From Oxyruncus cristatus (Eukaryota > Chordata > Aves > Passeriformes > Cotingidae): a stretch of 64,000 nt of DNA. The translations under genes were made by a program, and so were the position numbers. The DNA lies in the NCBI GenBank assembly GCA_013399855.1, contig VXAY01004289.1, positions 372,001-436,000 of the forward strand, in the 5' to 3' direction. Below, one piece after another: positions 1 to 11,300 of this stretch. Position 1 is the first letter of the stretch; every line of letters starts with the position of its first letter. The notes under the pieces were generated by a model that worked only from the letters and a program-made list of their open reading frames with translations, searched no databases and had not been told where the DNA came from.

Positions 1-227
1 GTTTCCAGTGAGCAACTATTGCTGGAGCATCCCAAACTGGGGAAATGCCACTAGGGAGAGCCCCAGTGAGGGGCTGGAGCAGGGGATGGGAGCTGCTGCC
101 CTGTTTTGTGAGCTCAGGGTGCCTTTGAGCAGCACCCGAGAGAGGGGAGATAAGCTCCTGGGATCTAATGTTCGGATGAGAGGAAGTTTGCTTCCACAAG
201 CTCACCTTCCTCCTCTAAGTTCTAGGT

Positions 228-350
228 GGGATATAAATATCTGAGCCATGGCAGGTATAATTAACAGATGGAATTTGCTAATTATGTCCTTTGTGTGTGC
301 GCAGAAGACACAACTGTTAATTGCTGTTTGCATATTTATTATTCAGAGCA
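228..350. promoter_or_regulatory. AT-rich island, candidate non-coding element
   Basis: This 120-bp AT-rich patch contains the homeodomain-type cores TAATTAAC, CTAATTA and GTTAATTG. It also has an octamer-like TTTGCATATTT near 326-336, in a GC-rich neighbourhood. Such clusters are common in conserved vertebrate enhancers, but conservation cannot be tested here. The regulatory role is inference. Confidence 0.25.
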
Positions 351-1257
351 CTGGGGCCATTGGCATTTACTGTGACATGTGCCCCCCTCAAAAACTAACA
401 CACTGTGCTCCTGTCTGTGCTCTGGTATGACTGAGGGACTAATGAATCTTAGCTGCTCTGCTGCCCTATGTTTTGAGAAGGGTGCATGGAAGGAAGGAGC
501 AAGTGGCAGCCCCCAGGCCCCACAGCTGGTGGTAATGGAGCTGGGGCCTTGCTGCATGTTAGGGACAGCACCCCACTCTGTGTGGGGAAACAGGAGGACC
601 GTTCATAGAGAACCAGCCATTGCCCCATTGCCAGCATCGCAGGGCTGTGAGTGCTCCTAGTGAGCCACACTGAGCTCCAGAGACCAAGCTTCATGTCATT
701 CTTATGGAAATGGCTCAGGAGCTAATCCAGAAACCCTGGACATCTACAGGACTACCCTCAGGTGCCACTCGGTGTCTGCCAGCTGGGACAGCTGAGGTCA
801 ACTGCAGGTCACAAGTTTCTTCCAAAATCCCCATCATGAGCTGGAGCATCCACCACGCTGAAGCCTCTCCACTTTGGAGCAGGTCCCAGCCACCGCCTCA
901 TCCCCACCTCTGCTCCAAAATCAGCAGCAGGAGCAAAATTTCCTCTTAAAGGCAGACTCCCCTGGAGCCTCTCCCAGACTTGGGCAAGGGCTGACTTGCA
1001 AGATGAGAAATGGCCCCACACTCTGGGGGTGGATCAGGAGGCTGCAGGGACCAAGAGTGTGTACATCAGTGCAGCACCTGGACCAGGCTGGGCACAGTGT
1101 GAGCCGCATCAGAGCACAACCCACAGCAAAGCCAATTCTGGGCTGGAAAAGCCACCCTGCCTCTCTAAAATATAACAAGGAAAATAACAACTGCGCTTTT
1201 AAAAGTAGTGGTTAAATCTAGAGTCTTGAATATGTATTTGTTTGAGATCAGGGCTCG

Positions 1258-1314
1258 GAGCTCGAGGTTTGTTATATGAACTTTAGAGCTCGGTGGTTTG
1301 TTATATAAACTTTG
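1258..1314. repeat. Two-copy 28/29-bp direct tandem duplication
   Basis: Copy one (1258-1285) and copy two (1286-1314) both run from GAGCTCG through GGTTTGTTATAT to AAACTTT or GAACTTT. They differ by one inserted base and a few substitutions. The unit is not one I recognise from a known transposon family. It is probably a local slippage or duplication product. Confidence 0.7.
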
Positions 1315-2609
1315 GAGATGAATAGCAGAGGAATTTCTACCTTTTCTATTTAAGAGTTGAGATGGATTTCAATGAGCACACTTTCACCAGGGGGTCTGAG
1401 CTAACACTCTTCAGGTGAATGCACTTCTTTGGGATCGCAGAAAGCTGTTTCACTTATTTCCAGTGAAGCAGGACATGCTGCATCAACCTCCATTCCGCAA
1501 CTCGCCAGAGGTGAGATAGCAACACCCACCAGCACAAAGAGGGCCAGAAACAACCACAGCATAAATGACAGTGCCCAAGCCCACAGCCCTGGGGTAAGTG
1601 GGTCTGGGAGAGCAGGGGCAGGCGCTGCTCTCCCATGGGAACTGCAGATCATTGCCATCCACCCGTCTCCTCCTTCAGTGCCACAAGTTGTACAGCTGAC
1701 ATCTGGATGCTTGTGCTGAGCACTGCAATACCTGGGGAAGGTCAGGGGATGACTTGCACAAATGTTACCCAAAGTGCTCCAGCATTTGTGGCTGCCCCGA
1801 TGGGTGCCCTCACTCCCTCCCTTCCAGCAGAGCTTTTCCCGGGGCCCGTCTGGTGCCTCCAGTCCCCAGGAGCTCCCCAGGGCAGGGCACTGGGCAAGCA
1901 CACAGGGCATGTGCCCAGCAGCCCAGCCTACAGCGGGACAGGGCCCACACCAGGGAGAAATTCTAGATCATTCCTGATGAGTTCAGGAGCCGCCACATAC
2001 AGGTCTCACAGACTATATTCCAAGTGCATCTAGTATATTGGATTATAATGGAGAAATACAGACACAGAGCAAAGTCAAACACTGCTGGAGAGGTGCTTCC
2101 CATGTGATGAATTCTGGCTGCTGTGCTCCAGCCCAACATGGCAATGCCGTCACAGCACTGCCTATTGCCAGGGCGCTGGCGTGGGAGTGAGCAGAAACTG
2201 CTGCAGAGGCTGGGAATCCTGTGCTGCTGCACCATGGCAGGTGCCGTGCTCCCAAATGGGGCTGGCGAAAGAGAACAGGTACAACATTTGGCAGCTGGTG
2301 TGGGAAGCTCCCCTGGTGTGGGGATGTACCACAGCCGGGGCACCTGGAGCTCAGCCTGGCACTGTCCCACAGCCTGGCACCCCGGCTTCCAGAAGCCCAG
2401 GAGCAGCCCCTTGCTGCCATCAGATTGCTGCCGTGAGGAGATGCCATAGTTTCTGTTAATTCTTTTTTGTTTCCTATCAAGGCTGGGGCTCTTTGAGCCA
2501 CAGTTGCCGTCTGTGAATACTTAGTGAGCACGTTTTGTAACACTGGTAAGTGCTGCTGAATGGCTGTTTGGGAGCACCAGGCATTGGTGTGCCCCACGCT
2601 TTAGGAAAT

Positions 2610-2935
2610 GTATTAAAATTTCCTGCATAAAGCATGGGGATCCCAGGTATCAAAAGAAATCTCCTCAATCTGACCCCACTAGCAAAATTATGGATTGGAA
2701 GTTTCAAAAAGCTCAGAAACGCAGAAGTTGAGCTTCTAATGCTGATGTTAACTCAGGCCCAATTGAATTTAACTTGTCCATTTTGCATAATATGTCTTGA
2801 TACACACTTTGTCATGGAACTCCAAAGAGGAAATATTTACTGTGCAAAGATGATGAATTTGTGTTCTTGTTACAAATACATATTTTACTTGCCTTTGACT
2901 GATGACTTTCAGAGCCCAGTGTAATGTTGCAATGG
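2610..2935. promoter_or_regulatory. AT-rich island, candidate non-coding element
   Basis: About 325 bp of low-GC sequence with TTTTGCATAATATG near 2780 and several AATTGAATTTAA-like words. It is sharply bounded by GC-rich DNA on both sides. It has no coding signature. Enhancer function is inferred from composition only. Confidence 0.25.
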
Positions 2936-5900
2936 TGGTTTAAATTTTCAGAGCACAGAAAGGGAGGGGCAACATGGGCAAGAAGGAATAAAACCCCACA
3001 AATGACCTTGGCATTAAACTGCCTCAAAGCCTGTATTACTACCTTTTGGGGCATGTCCCTGTGCATGAGTTGGCAGCTCAGGACAGCCCCTGGCCTGTGA
3101 TTTTGTGGGGACTAGAGGGAGATCCCTGGTTTGGGGCTGCTCAGACCCAAAGTTGGGCACCTATGGAAAGGGAGAGGCTGTGGAGCTGGGGACAGGGAGC
3201 AGTAAGTGCCCAGGCCCCAAGCTGAGATGTTCAGTCAGGAAATACTTAAGCTCTTCTCAAAGAATTGAATTAAAAAATCTGTCCCAAGGAAGCAGCAAAT
3301 GCTGTAACTTCTTCTTTACTTACTATTTTTTTTAATTTCCTCATTTAAAAACTCCAAAGTTGGCCCTGGGTACTTATAAACTGATTCAGTATCAACCTGG
3401 TGATTTGGATTAAAAAAATCATGGACCAAAGTGAGAACTTCTGCTCCCAGGAGGCCCTGGAGGTGCAGGGTCTATGGGGAGGGTTTTGGGGGCTGGGGGC
3501 TGGTGGCTGAAGGAGAACAGGGTGAACCCCTGCAGGGCCATAAGAGGGGCATTGTGATGCCCTCCCTCCCAGCACCCTGCGCTGCCCTCTATCACTGGGG
3601 GGCACAGGAGCTGCCTGTGGGCTCCAGCAACCCTTCCCAGCACTGTGCCGGGACTGTCCACAGGTCTCATCTCCTGCCTGTCCCCTGCTTGTGCACAGGC
3701 AGCTACTCATTATTCCAGCTGGTCCTGCAGTGATAAATGTTTTCCAGAGGTTGGTTCTAAGTGTCCTTTTGCAGAGCCTGATCTTGTCCGTTGCTACTGC
3801 ACCTCTGGGCAAACCTCTTCACCATGTCAGAATAATTACAATTCTGCACCACAAAAGCAGGAAACAGAGTTATTAATTTCTTTGCAAGTCTGCAGGGCAC
3901 TTCCAGGATGGATGCTGCCTTCAGTGAATGCTGCTCATTATAGGAGGGAAGGGGAGTGCTCTGTACCCACCAGTTGGATTCCCAGCACTGCACCCATAAG
4001 GGACCTTGTGAGGGGCCACACACAGTGTGCCCAGGAAGGGGAGGGGGACAGAGGGAGAGCTGAGCCCCAGGGGAGACCCTTCTCTGACCAGAGTGCTGGA
4101 GCGAGGAGGGGTTACAAGCCTGGCAGGCAGAAACACCAGGCATGGGAAGGGCAGAAGGCAGGGTGGGTAGAATTATCTAAAAAACCCAATTCTTATAATT
4201 GAAGCAATTGTGAATCATTTGAAATGCCAAAATCTAGACAGGATGATGAGTGTGAATTCAGTTATGTCTTGGGGTGCCACTGGGCGGGAGCTGCCACAGC
4301 ACATGCCTAGAGCACTGGCAGTGTGGGGACAGCTGACCTGACAGGGTTCCCACTGCCCTCAAGGGGCTGTCCCCATCTAAGCAGGCTGGTACCATGGGGG
4401 CTGGCATGAGGCTGGTCCTCTCATGCTGCAGCTGGGGCAAGGCCGAGCTGCAGCTCTGTGAGGCCACCGCCAAGAGTGGTGGGCAGGGTCCCTGAACCCA
4501 CCCAGCCCCTCGCCCTCTCGCATGGGCTCTTGGCTGGCCTTGCCAGGGCAGGACCTAGTGATGGGCTGCTGAGACTCAGCCCATACTGGTACCCTGGGCC
4601 CATAAATGACGGGGTAGGAGGCATTTCCCTCGCTGTCTGCTCCTGCAGCAGCTGGGCTGGCTGCAACCCCAGCTCCTGCCCTCCAGGCCCCATCACACTG
4701 CTCAGCTCTGCTGGCAGTGGCCCCAGTTCTGCATCCAGCTGGTTATTGCTGTGCAGTGGGAGCAGGGACGTGCAGGGCATCAGACATGCCATCAGTCAAT
4801 GCTGGCAAGAAATACGTTCCTAACTCTCCTTCTAGCGCTGCCCCTTCAGCCCACACACCGGCAGCAGCTCTGAAATTGCCTTGGATGGCTGGAATGAGGA
4901 GAGGCATCAGCTGTGGGCCACCAGCCACAGGCCATAGGTACGAGTCAGCTGCAGTGGGCACATGTGGCTGCCTTGGGGCTCGGTGAGCACTGATGGCAGC
5001 AGGCAGGTACCACACAGGGACCCAGTGCAGAGTAGCTGTTAGTGCCGCCAGGGCAGGCAGGACCAGGCTGGGCTCTGCTGCTGCTCAAAGCCAGGAACCA
5101 AACACTGGTGGCAGGGCCATGGCTCAGCACACTGCAGACGCGTATCCAGGATAGGTCAGTGGGGCTGGCGCTGGGGTGCCTGGTGAGAACCTGTTCCCTG
5201 CCTCCCATCTCGTGGTCCCCTGTCCCAAAACTCTGCTCCCACACAACCACACGAGGATGTCTGCCAAGCAAGTCAATACGAATCAGTCAATGTTTGTGCC
5301 CTCTCAATAACTTTATTACATCCTCAAGGACAGATCTAAACCACCCAAATGGGCCCGAAGCAGCTGCTGTGCTGCCAGCAGAGCAAGAGCACCGGAGACT
5401 GTAAATCACACAACATTAATATTGTCACTGACAATGAAAATCTCTGTATCACCGTGTCTGCCTGCCAGCAATGGCCTTCAGATGTGCTTCATAAGCACCC
5501 ACGCTCCTGTGCCTGCAGCGGAGGGTGGGTAAGGGACATGTAGCAGGTTGGGCCACAGCGCCTTTGCCAGGCAACCGAGCCTGGGCAGCGTGGCAGACCC
5601 ATGTGGGGTGCACGCAGGGTGTGCCAGGGCCAGCCCTGGCCTTGGGGCTGGGCAGGCTTTAGGGAGTGCACCCAGCATTGCTCACCCTGCAGTCCCAGAG
5701 GCCTGGAGGGACAGCAGAGACCACCGGGGTTATGCAAAACCATAGGTCTGGAAGGGCAGGAGCCTTTACTACCACTACACATCCTCCAGCCCCAGTTCTG
5801 CTCTGGGCTCCCAGCCCTGCCTGCAACACAGGGAGAGTTTTGCCCTGCCAAAGTTCAGAGCAGTGCAGTGCATCCTCGGGAATCTACAGAGCAGCAGAGG

Positions 5901-7084
5901 CAGGAGGAGGAAGAGGAGAGAGCACAACGGCTGCAGAGAGCTGATGGGAACTTGCACACCTGTCTCCTGGCTCCAGTGAGGAGAAGGGCTTGGCTGATGG
6001 CCACAGCGCTGAGGCATCGCTGACTGGAGGTGGAGCAGAGTGCAGGAGAGCCCATACAGTAGCAGGGCCTCTGATCTCCCTCAGGTATTACGCAAACTGC
6101 CAGGCTGGGAGATTGATGGGATGTTCAGGGATGTGCTGATGGAGGCAGCTAAGCCTGGGCTCAGGTGATGCAGAGAGGAGATAAAGCACTTCAGAGGATG
6201 GCGGAGAGGAGGAGCCGATCATCAGCGAGGCTGCCTGGCCCGGAGCCCTCCCTGCCCACCGGGACAGAGAGCCAGCAGCCAGAGCTCACCACACCAGCAT
6301 TGCCAGCTCCGACTACTCCTCTCAGCTGGAGCAAACACAGCCACCCGCAGTCACACCAGCCTCAGGGATTCAGGCCAGGACAGCACTGCTTTTTGCATTC
6401 TTTAGATGTACAAGATGATATTAGAGCCGCAGCTTCAGAGTCAGCCTGGCGAGACAGAAAGGTCAGAAGACATTCTGTTGCTTGTAAATAAATAATAATA
6501 AATTACCATGTTTGAACACACTCAGGAATGCCTCTGTGTGCAGAAACATCAGGCTGGATCAGTGCACAGCAGTGACATGGGGACAGAAGGGTGCTGCCAC
6601 CGCTGCCTCCCTGCCTGCAGCGAAGGGCACGTCCTGCCATTCTGGCAGCTCTGTCGCAGCTGAGGTGTCACTGTCACGCGATGGGCAGCACCACACAGCC
6701 CTGCTCCTCCAGGCATCCAAGACAGAGACTGCTTCAGTCCAGGAGTGTCCCAGCCCAGGGGAGCAGCGTCGAGCCCTGAGGAGCAGAGATGGCCGCAGCC
6801 AGAGCCGCTCCCAGGGGCAAGGCCGGAGGCAGTCCCCAAGGGGCCCCAGGAGAGATGAGGGACTCCTCCGGCTGCATCTCCCAGGAGAGGGGCCTGCAGA
6901 GATGAGCCCTCCACTCATGCAAGTTTCAGAGCAAGCTAGAGCTCATTTTCCCCTCAGCTCAGAGTCCTCAGCCCCAGCAGCTGCTCCATCCATCGAGTGC
7001 CTGCTTGAGGTCTATACAAGCATTCATATGGAAAAGATCTGCTCCTTTGAGTCATTTTTCATTAGATGCTGTACTACTGAGCAA

Positions 7085-7400
7085 AGCAGGGCTGTTTTTG
7101 TAAATTAAAACGGGTTGCAGTTCAATACAGAATACTTCATTTGCAGCCAAGTTAAATAAGAGAATTGACATAAATATAATACAATTACTTCTGCTACTTT
7201 CATAATGCCTTTATGAGGCAGATAACCAACCCCATGAATACATTATCCCCCAGTACCTCTGCATCATTTCTGGACTTAACTCTTTCGAGTAGTATCAGAA
7301 GAATGGATACATTTAATTAAGTATCTTATTTTAGAAGTCAATTTTACAACAATCAGGAAGCAGTATCTTTAATTTTCAGCCATAGAAGAGGCTTTCTTTC
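7085..7400. promoter_or_regulatory. AT-rich, TAAT-rich island, candidate enhancer
   Basis: A 315-bp AT-rich block with TTTAATTAAG near 7313, CAATTACTT near 7181, a GATAACC GATA-type word near 7220 and TTTATGAGG near 7210. It has no microsatellite structure and no open frame worth calling. Sequence complexity is high, which argues for a functional element over simple AT-rich filler. This remains inference without an alignment. Confidence 0.3.
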
Positions 7401-7629
7401 TGCCTCCAGACTGTAGTAACTTTAAGAATGTGAACTTGAACAGAACCACCACACGTATGTGTCTCGCAGGAGAAGCTGTACAGCCTGGGTGTCCCACTGG
7501 CAGCCTCAGGCAGGGGAGGGCTCCCAGCCACTGGCTGCCAGCCTGGCCGCAGTCCAGGCAGGGCAGAGGTTGCCCTGCCTGGTCTGAGGTGACTCCGTCT
7601 GACAGCCAGCGATGGAGCAACATGTCCCC

Positions 7630-7714
7630 ATAGAATCATAGAATCAGACAGGTTGGAAAGGACCTCTGAGATCATCAAGTCCAACCCTTGATCCAACACC
7701 ACCGTGGTTACTAG
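7630..7714 (-). mobile_element. CR1 non-LTR retrotransposon, 3' tail fragment
   Basis: The block starts with ATAGAATCATAGAATCA, the reverse complement of the terminal ATTCTATG repeats of avian CR1. It continues with the typical GGTTGGAAAGGACCTC and TCAAGTCCAACCC words. The element therefore lies on the minus strand with its 3' end on the left. Only about 85 bases remain recognisable, and similarity fades after CTAG near 7714. It is a dead, strongly 5'-truncated copy, as is usual for CR1. It carries no reverse transcriptase coding sequence. Confidence 0.9.
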
Positions 7715-9914
7715 GTGGGGAACAGTGCTGAAACCAGGGTGTTGTGCCCGGAGCCTCTGCCAAGCAGAGCCCTTGCTGGACTGAGTGCAACATCCCACCT
7801 TGTCTGGGGTGCTCAGCACCCGGTGGTGGGTCCCAGTGAGCTGGGGGGGCTGGCACAACAAGGCTGGAGGGCAGCACAGGAGCTGGCACTGCTTTGTTGA
7901 CACATTATGCTTACCACAGCTTTTTCACCTTTCTGCTGCCTTTACAACTGATTCTCAGTGCTCCAGCATGATTCTCATGTGCTGCACCCCAGCCCACCAG
8001 CTTCCTTCATTAGCAGGGACTAATTGCAGGTTTGCTGGAAGAAAGGCGAGTTTGATAAAGCACATTTCTAAGGGGATCATCATATTTGTGTTTCTCTCAT
8101 CAAACTTTTCATGTGGGGACCAGGAGAGATGTGACAGGGCAGGGAGGTGGGATGGCAATGTGGGGAGACAAGAACAGGGAGCAGAGAGACCCCTCGAGCT
8201 GTGCCTTGAGTGCAGGCAGGGAGGAGGAGAGGTAGGGGCCAGCCCCAGCTCCTGCCCCAGCTGCTCTGGGCCCCCTGCCATGTCCCCGTCCACGCAGAGT
8301 CAGCATGGAGGGGTGACAGCCTGGGCACTGTCCCAGGAGCCTGACTCCAGCACAAGAGAAACCACAGAGCTGTTCTGGCTGGAAACAGCATTCCAGGGGC
8401 AGATGTTCAGTGGTGAAAATAAGTATTTTATTTTTAAAAAATCCTAGAAAAACATAAATCTTGGTTTAATTAAGAACATGTAGGTCTTACTTAAGGTCTT
8501 GCTTACTTGCCTGCCCAGAGGGACTTGCTGTGGATGCAGCTGGGGCTGCTCTGGGCTGCCCTGTGACAGGTTCTGCTGACAAGAGGGAGGATACTGTGTG
8601 CATGCTAAAACCCACTCACGTCACCCTGTCTCACTTCAATCTTAAAATACAGAGTGCAGAGAGAGAACCAAATCCCCTGGACTAAAACCCATTTGAAATG
8701 TGCTTGGTGCCGGAGCAGACGGAATCTGTCTCCTCCAGGAGGGCCCTCTGCAAGCACATTCCCTATATTTGCTTTTAAATCAGTAGCTATTTTAGACTTG
8801 CAATGCCACCTATCTGCAAGCAGCCAATAAAAATATCCCTGAGAAGCACTGGGATTACTACCTCTGCACTCAGAGCAAAGCTGCTCATCTGGAGTGCAAA
8901 GTGCTGGTAGCTCTTTGGGACAAGCAGCATCTCCTGCAGCCACAGGACAAGTCCCTGGTACTGCGGACACCCAGGACACCCCTTCAGAGGCTGACCAGCC
9001 TCACCACATGCTGTCCCTGCCTCCCCCGTGGCTCCGCTCCCCCCAGTCCCCATGGGGACATCCCTCGGCCCCGTGGTGCAGGGGTCCAGCGCAGTGCACT
9101 AATCGGACGAGAAGCCCGGCAGCCCCAAAGCCCCTGCAGGGAGGGATGTGCTGCACAGGGGCAGTTCTACATCATGCTGCAGCACAGGAACAGCGAGTCC
9201 CACCAGCTCCAGCTGCAACAGCACAGGGGAACACGGACCCACGTGGATGGGATGGGCAGCAGCATCAGTAGGTCCCAATGTGGGGACAGAGGCTGACTGG
9301 GCCCAGCAGCACGGGACGGCCATGTGCCCGTCTCCCAGGGTGGGAATTGGCAGGTGTTCACTGCCTGTAGCTGCCCTCCACAGCATTTGAATGACACAGC
9401 TTTTCATCTCCAGGCTGAGCAGCTACATTTTTAAATATAGAATATTAGGGGTTTATGACAAAATCAAACAACACTTGCTGGAAAATTGATTCTGCCTCTT
9501 GTTTCCCTCCTAGCTCCTGCCACGGTATTGCTCCTTGGCGAGAGATGTATCAGACCTGCAGCAGGGGCTGGTTTTCAGGACACTTATGGCTGGCTTTTCA
9601 GCATGAGGAATAGCAGTCCAGCTGCAGATTGGAGGATAAAAAGTCCCTCTAAAATTCCTCCAGCAGATCTATACTCCATTTCTGGTGCTGCAAAAACAAC
9701 TGCACAATTGATCGGCTCTTAAGTCCAAATTTGTGAGTTGCAGAAAGTCGCTGGCTCCAAAGTCACTTAAATTCCCTGCGTGTCCCAGAGGAGCTGTTAG
9801 TTCTCAAGGAGCTGAAATCACCAAGCTGAGCTCCTCTCCTGCACCCCCACCGACCAGGAAATGGTCTGAGTCTCACAGAGCTCACAGAATCTGGCAGCTG
9901 GGAATTGGTCCTGC

Positions 9915-9926
9915 GCCGCGCGCGGC
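9915..9926. other. Isolated CpG-dense 12-bp palindrome
   Basis: GCCGCGCGCGGC is a perfect palindrome with four CpG dinucleotides. It is immediately preceded by CTGC and followed by AG, in DNA that is otherwise poor in CpG. It could be a remnant of a CpG-rich element or a chance survival. No function is claimed. Confidence 0.6.
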
Positions 9927-11089
9927 AGTTCCTGCATTTGGTTATGCAGGAACAGACAAAGAATTCCAATCTTCCCCTTAGTTATTCCTTCCCTACTTTC
10001 TCCCTGATTGCTCAGTACAAAACCTTCGAGCCATCTTTATACCAAATTGCTTCACAAATGACAAATAACAAGAAAATAGGCTTCATAACCAGGAATAATG
10101 AAAGAAATCATTCACTTTGATATCAGGAGCTGGTTGGTGCTAAAGGAGCCCTTCAGCCTGAATAGCAGAAAAGCACATTGCAATTTTCATGTACTTACTG
10201 GGATAAAACATGTGACTCCACGGATGCTGCAGCTGTCATCTCGTGCTGGTCTTCGCTCTTTGATGCTGAATTGCACAGGTTATCTTGACACTTGCTGATA
10301 AATTTTAAATCACCTCTTTTGCTGTATGCGAGAAGGGGCAGGGAGAGCACATCTGAATACAAATGTTAATGATATTTTTAGGCCCTGCCAGAGAGTGGTA
10401 ACAGCCCCAGGGATGGTGTTAAGTGCCATGTCCCCAGCTCTGGACCTGCCTGCTGCAGCAGCTGGCCATGTCCTGGGCCAGCTGCAAAGCACAGCTGCCT
10501 GTCCCAGCTCTGCCTGGGTCTACCCAGTATGAGCCTCCACTGCCCTTCCCACCTCCCCAACCATTCACTACACACCATTGGCCAATGCAATAATCTTGGT
10601 GCAATTAAGCAAGTATCTACTAATTTTCCAAAGTTTTTATCTTGGAAGCTATGAAGGTAATGGCTACAAATAGGTGTGCCCACACTGACTGGCAATTAGA
10701 ACATCATCATCATCAGTTTGATTTCATCTGGTTTTAGTGCACAGAAGGCTCTGCTGGGAGTTAGATTAGCTTGATGTGGCAAATTTACTCTTCAAAGTAT
10801 GTATGAAAAGTGGGAAAATTCGGAAAAGAGCCAGAAGTCACTGCAGAGCTCCCTGGTCAGATGTGCTGCACCGGAGGGAGGCCGGCACTGCTAGTGTCCA
10901 GCATTGTGACTCAGCAATATGGGGTTTGGACACCGGGCTGGTCCCCAGCTGTAGGGCTCACGGCATCCCTGGGAAGCACCCTGCTTTCCAAAACCCCTTC
11001 CCCATCCTGGTCCAACTGGAGAAGCCGCAGCCTCAGGGCCTTTTCTTCACCTCAGTGATCCCTTTGCCCTTCTCCCTTTTCTTCCCCCA

Positions 11090-11300
11090 TGTAGATAGAA
11101 CACTTGGGGTTCAGAGAGGAATTTGCACTGAAGAAGTTCAAGTTAGGGAAATCTCCAGTGCAAACAGATTAATTAATCTAATCAGACGCATCTCTCTAAA
11201 GGAATTGAATTAGTGCTTTTTGGATAAGGATTGCATTAAGCTGATAAGTTACATGTGCAATGAGATGTCGATTTATTGCAAAGGGAGGACTTGATAATTC
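11090..11300. promoter_or_regulatory. TAAT-rich island with perfect palindrome
   Basis: The island holds GATTAATTAATC (11167-11178), a perfect 12-bp palindrome made of overlapping homeodomain cores. It also has CTAATCAG directly after it, GAATTAG near 11206 and a GATAAG word near 11242. Such dense homeodomain cores resemble developmental enhancers. Enhancer identity is inference. Confidence 0.3.

Larger units (their letters stand above)
1..7629. other. Intergenic, no gene supported
   Basis: I see no coding exon in this stretch. Open frames are short, overlap on both strands and match no family I recognise. The background is GC-rich and rich in CAG, CTG and CCC words, as in avian intergenic DNA. 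AT-rich patches interrupt it at about 228-350, 2610-2935, 3230-3440, 4170-4260, 5280-5450 and 7085-7400. The clearest of these have their own entries. The only repeat found is a 28/29-bp duplication at 1258-1314. Confidence 0.6.
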
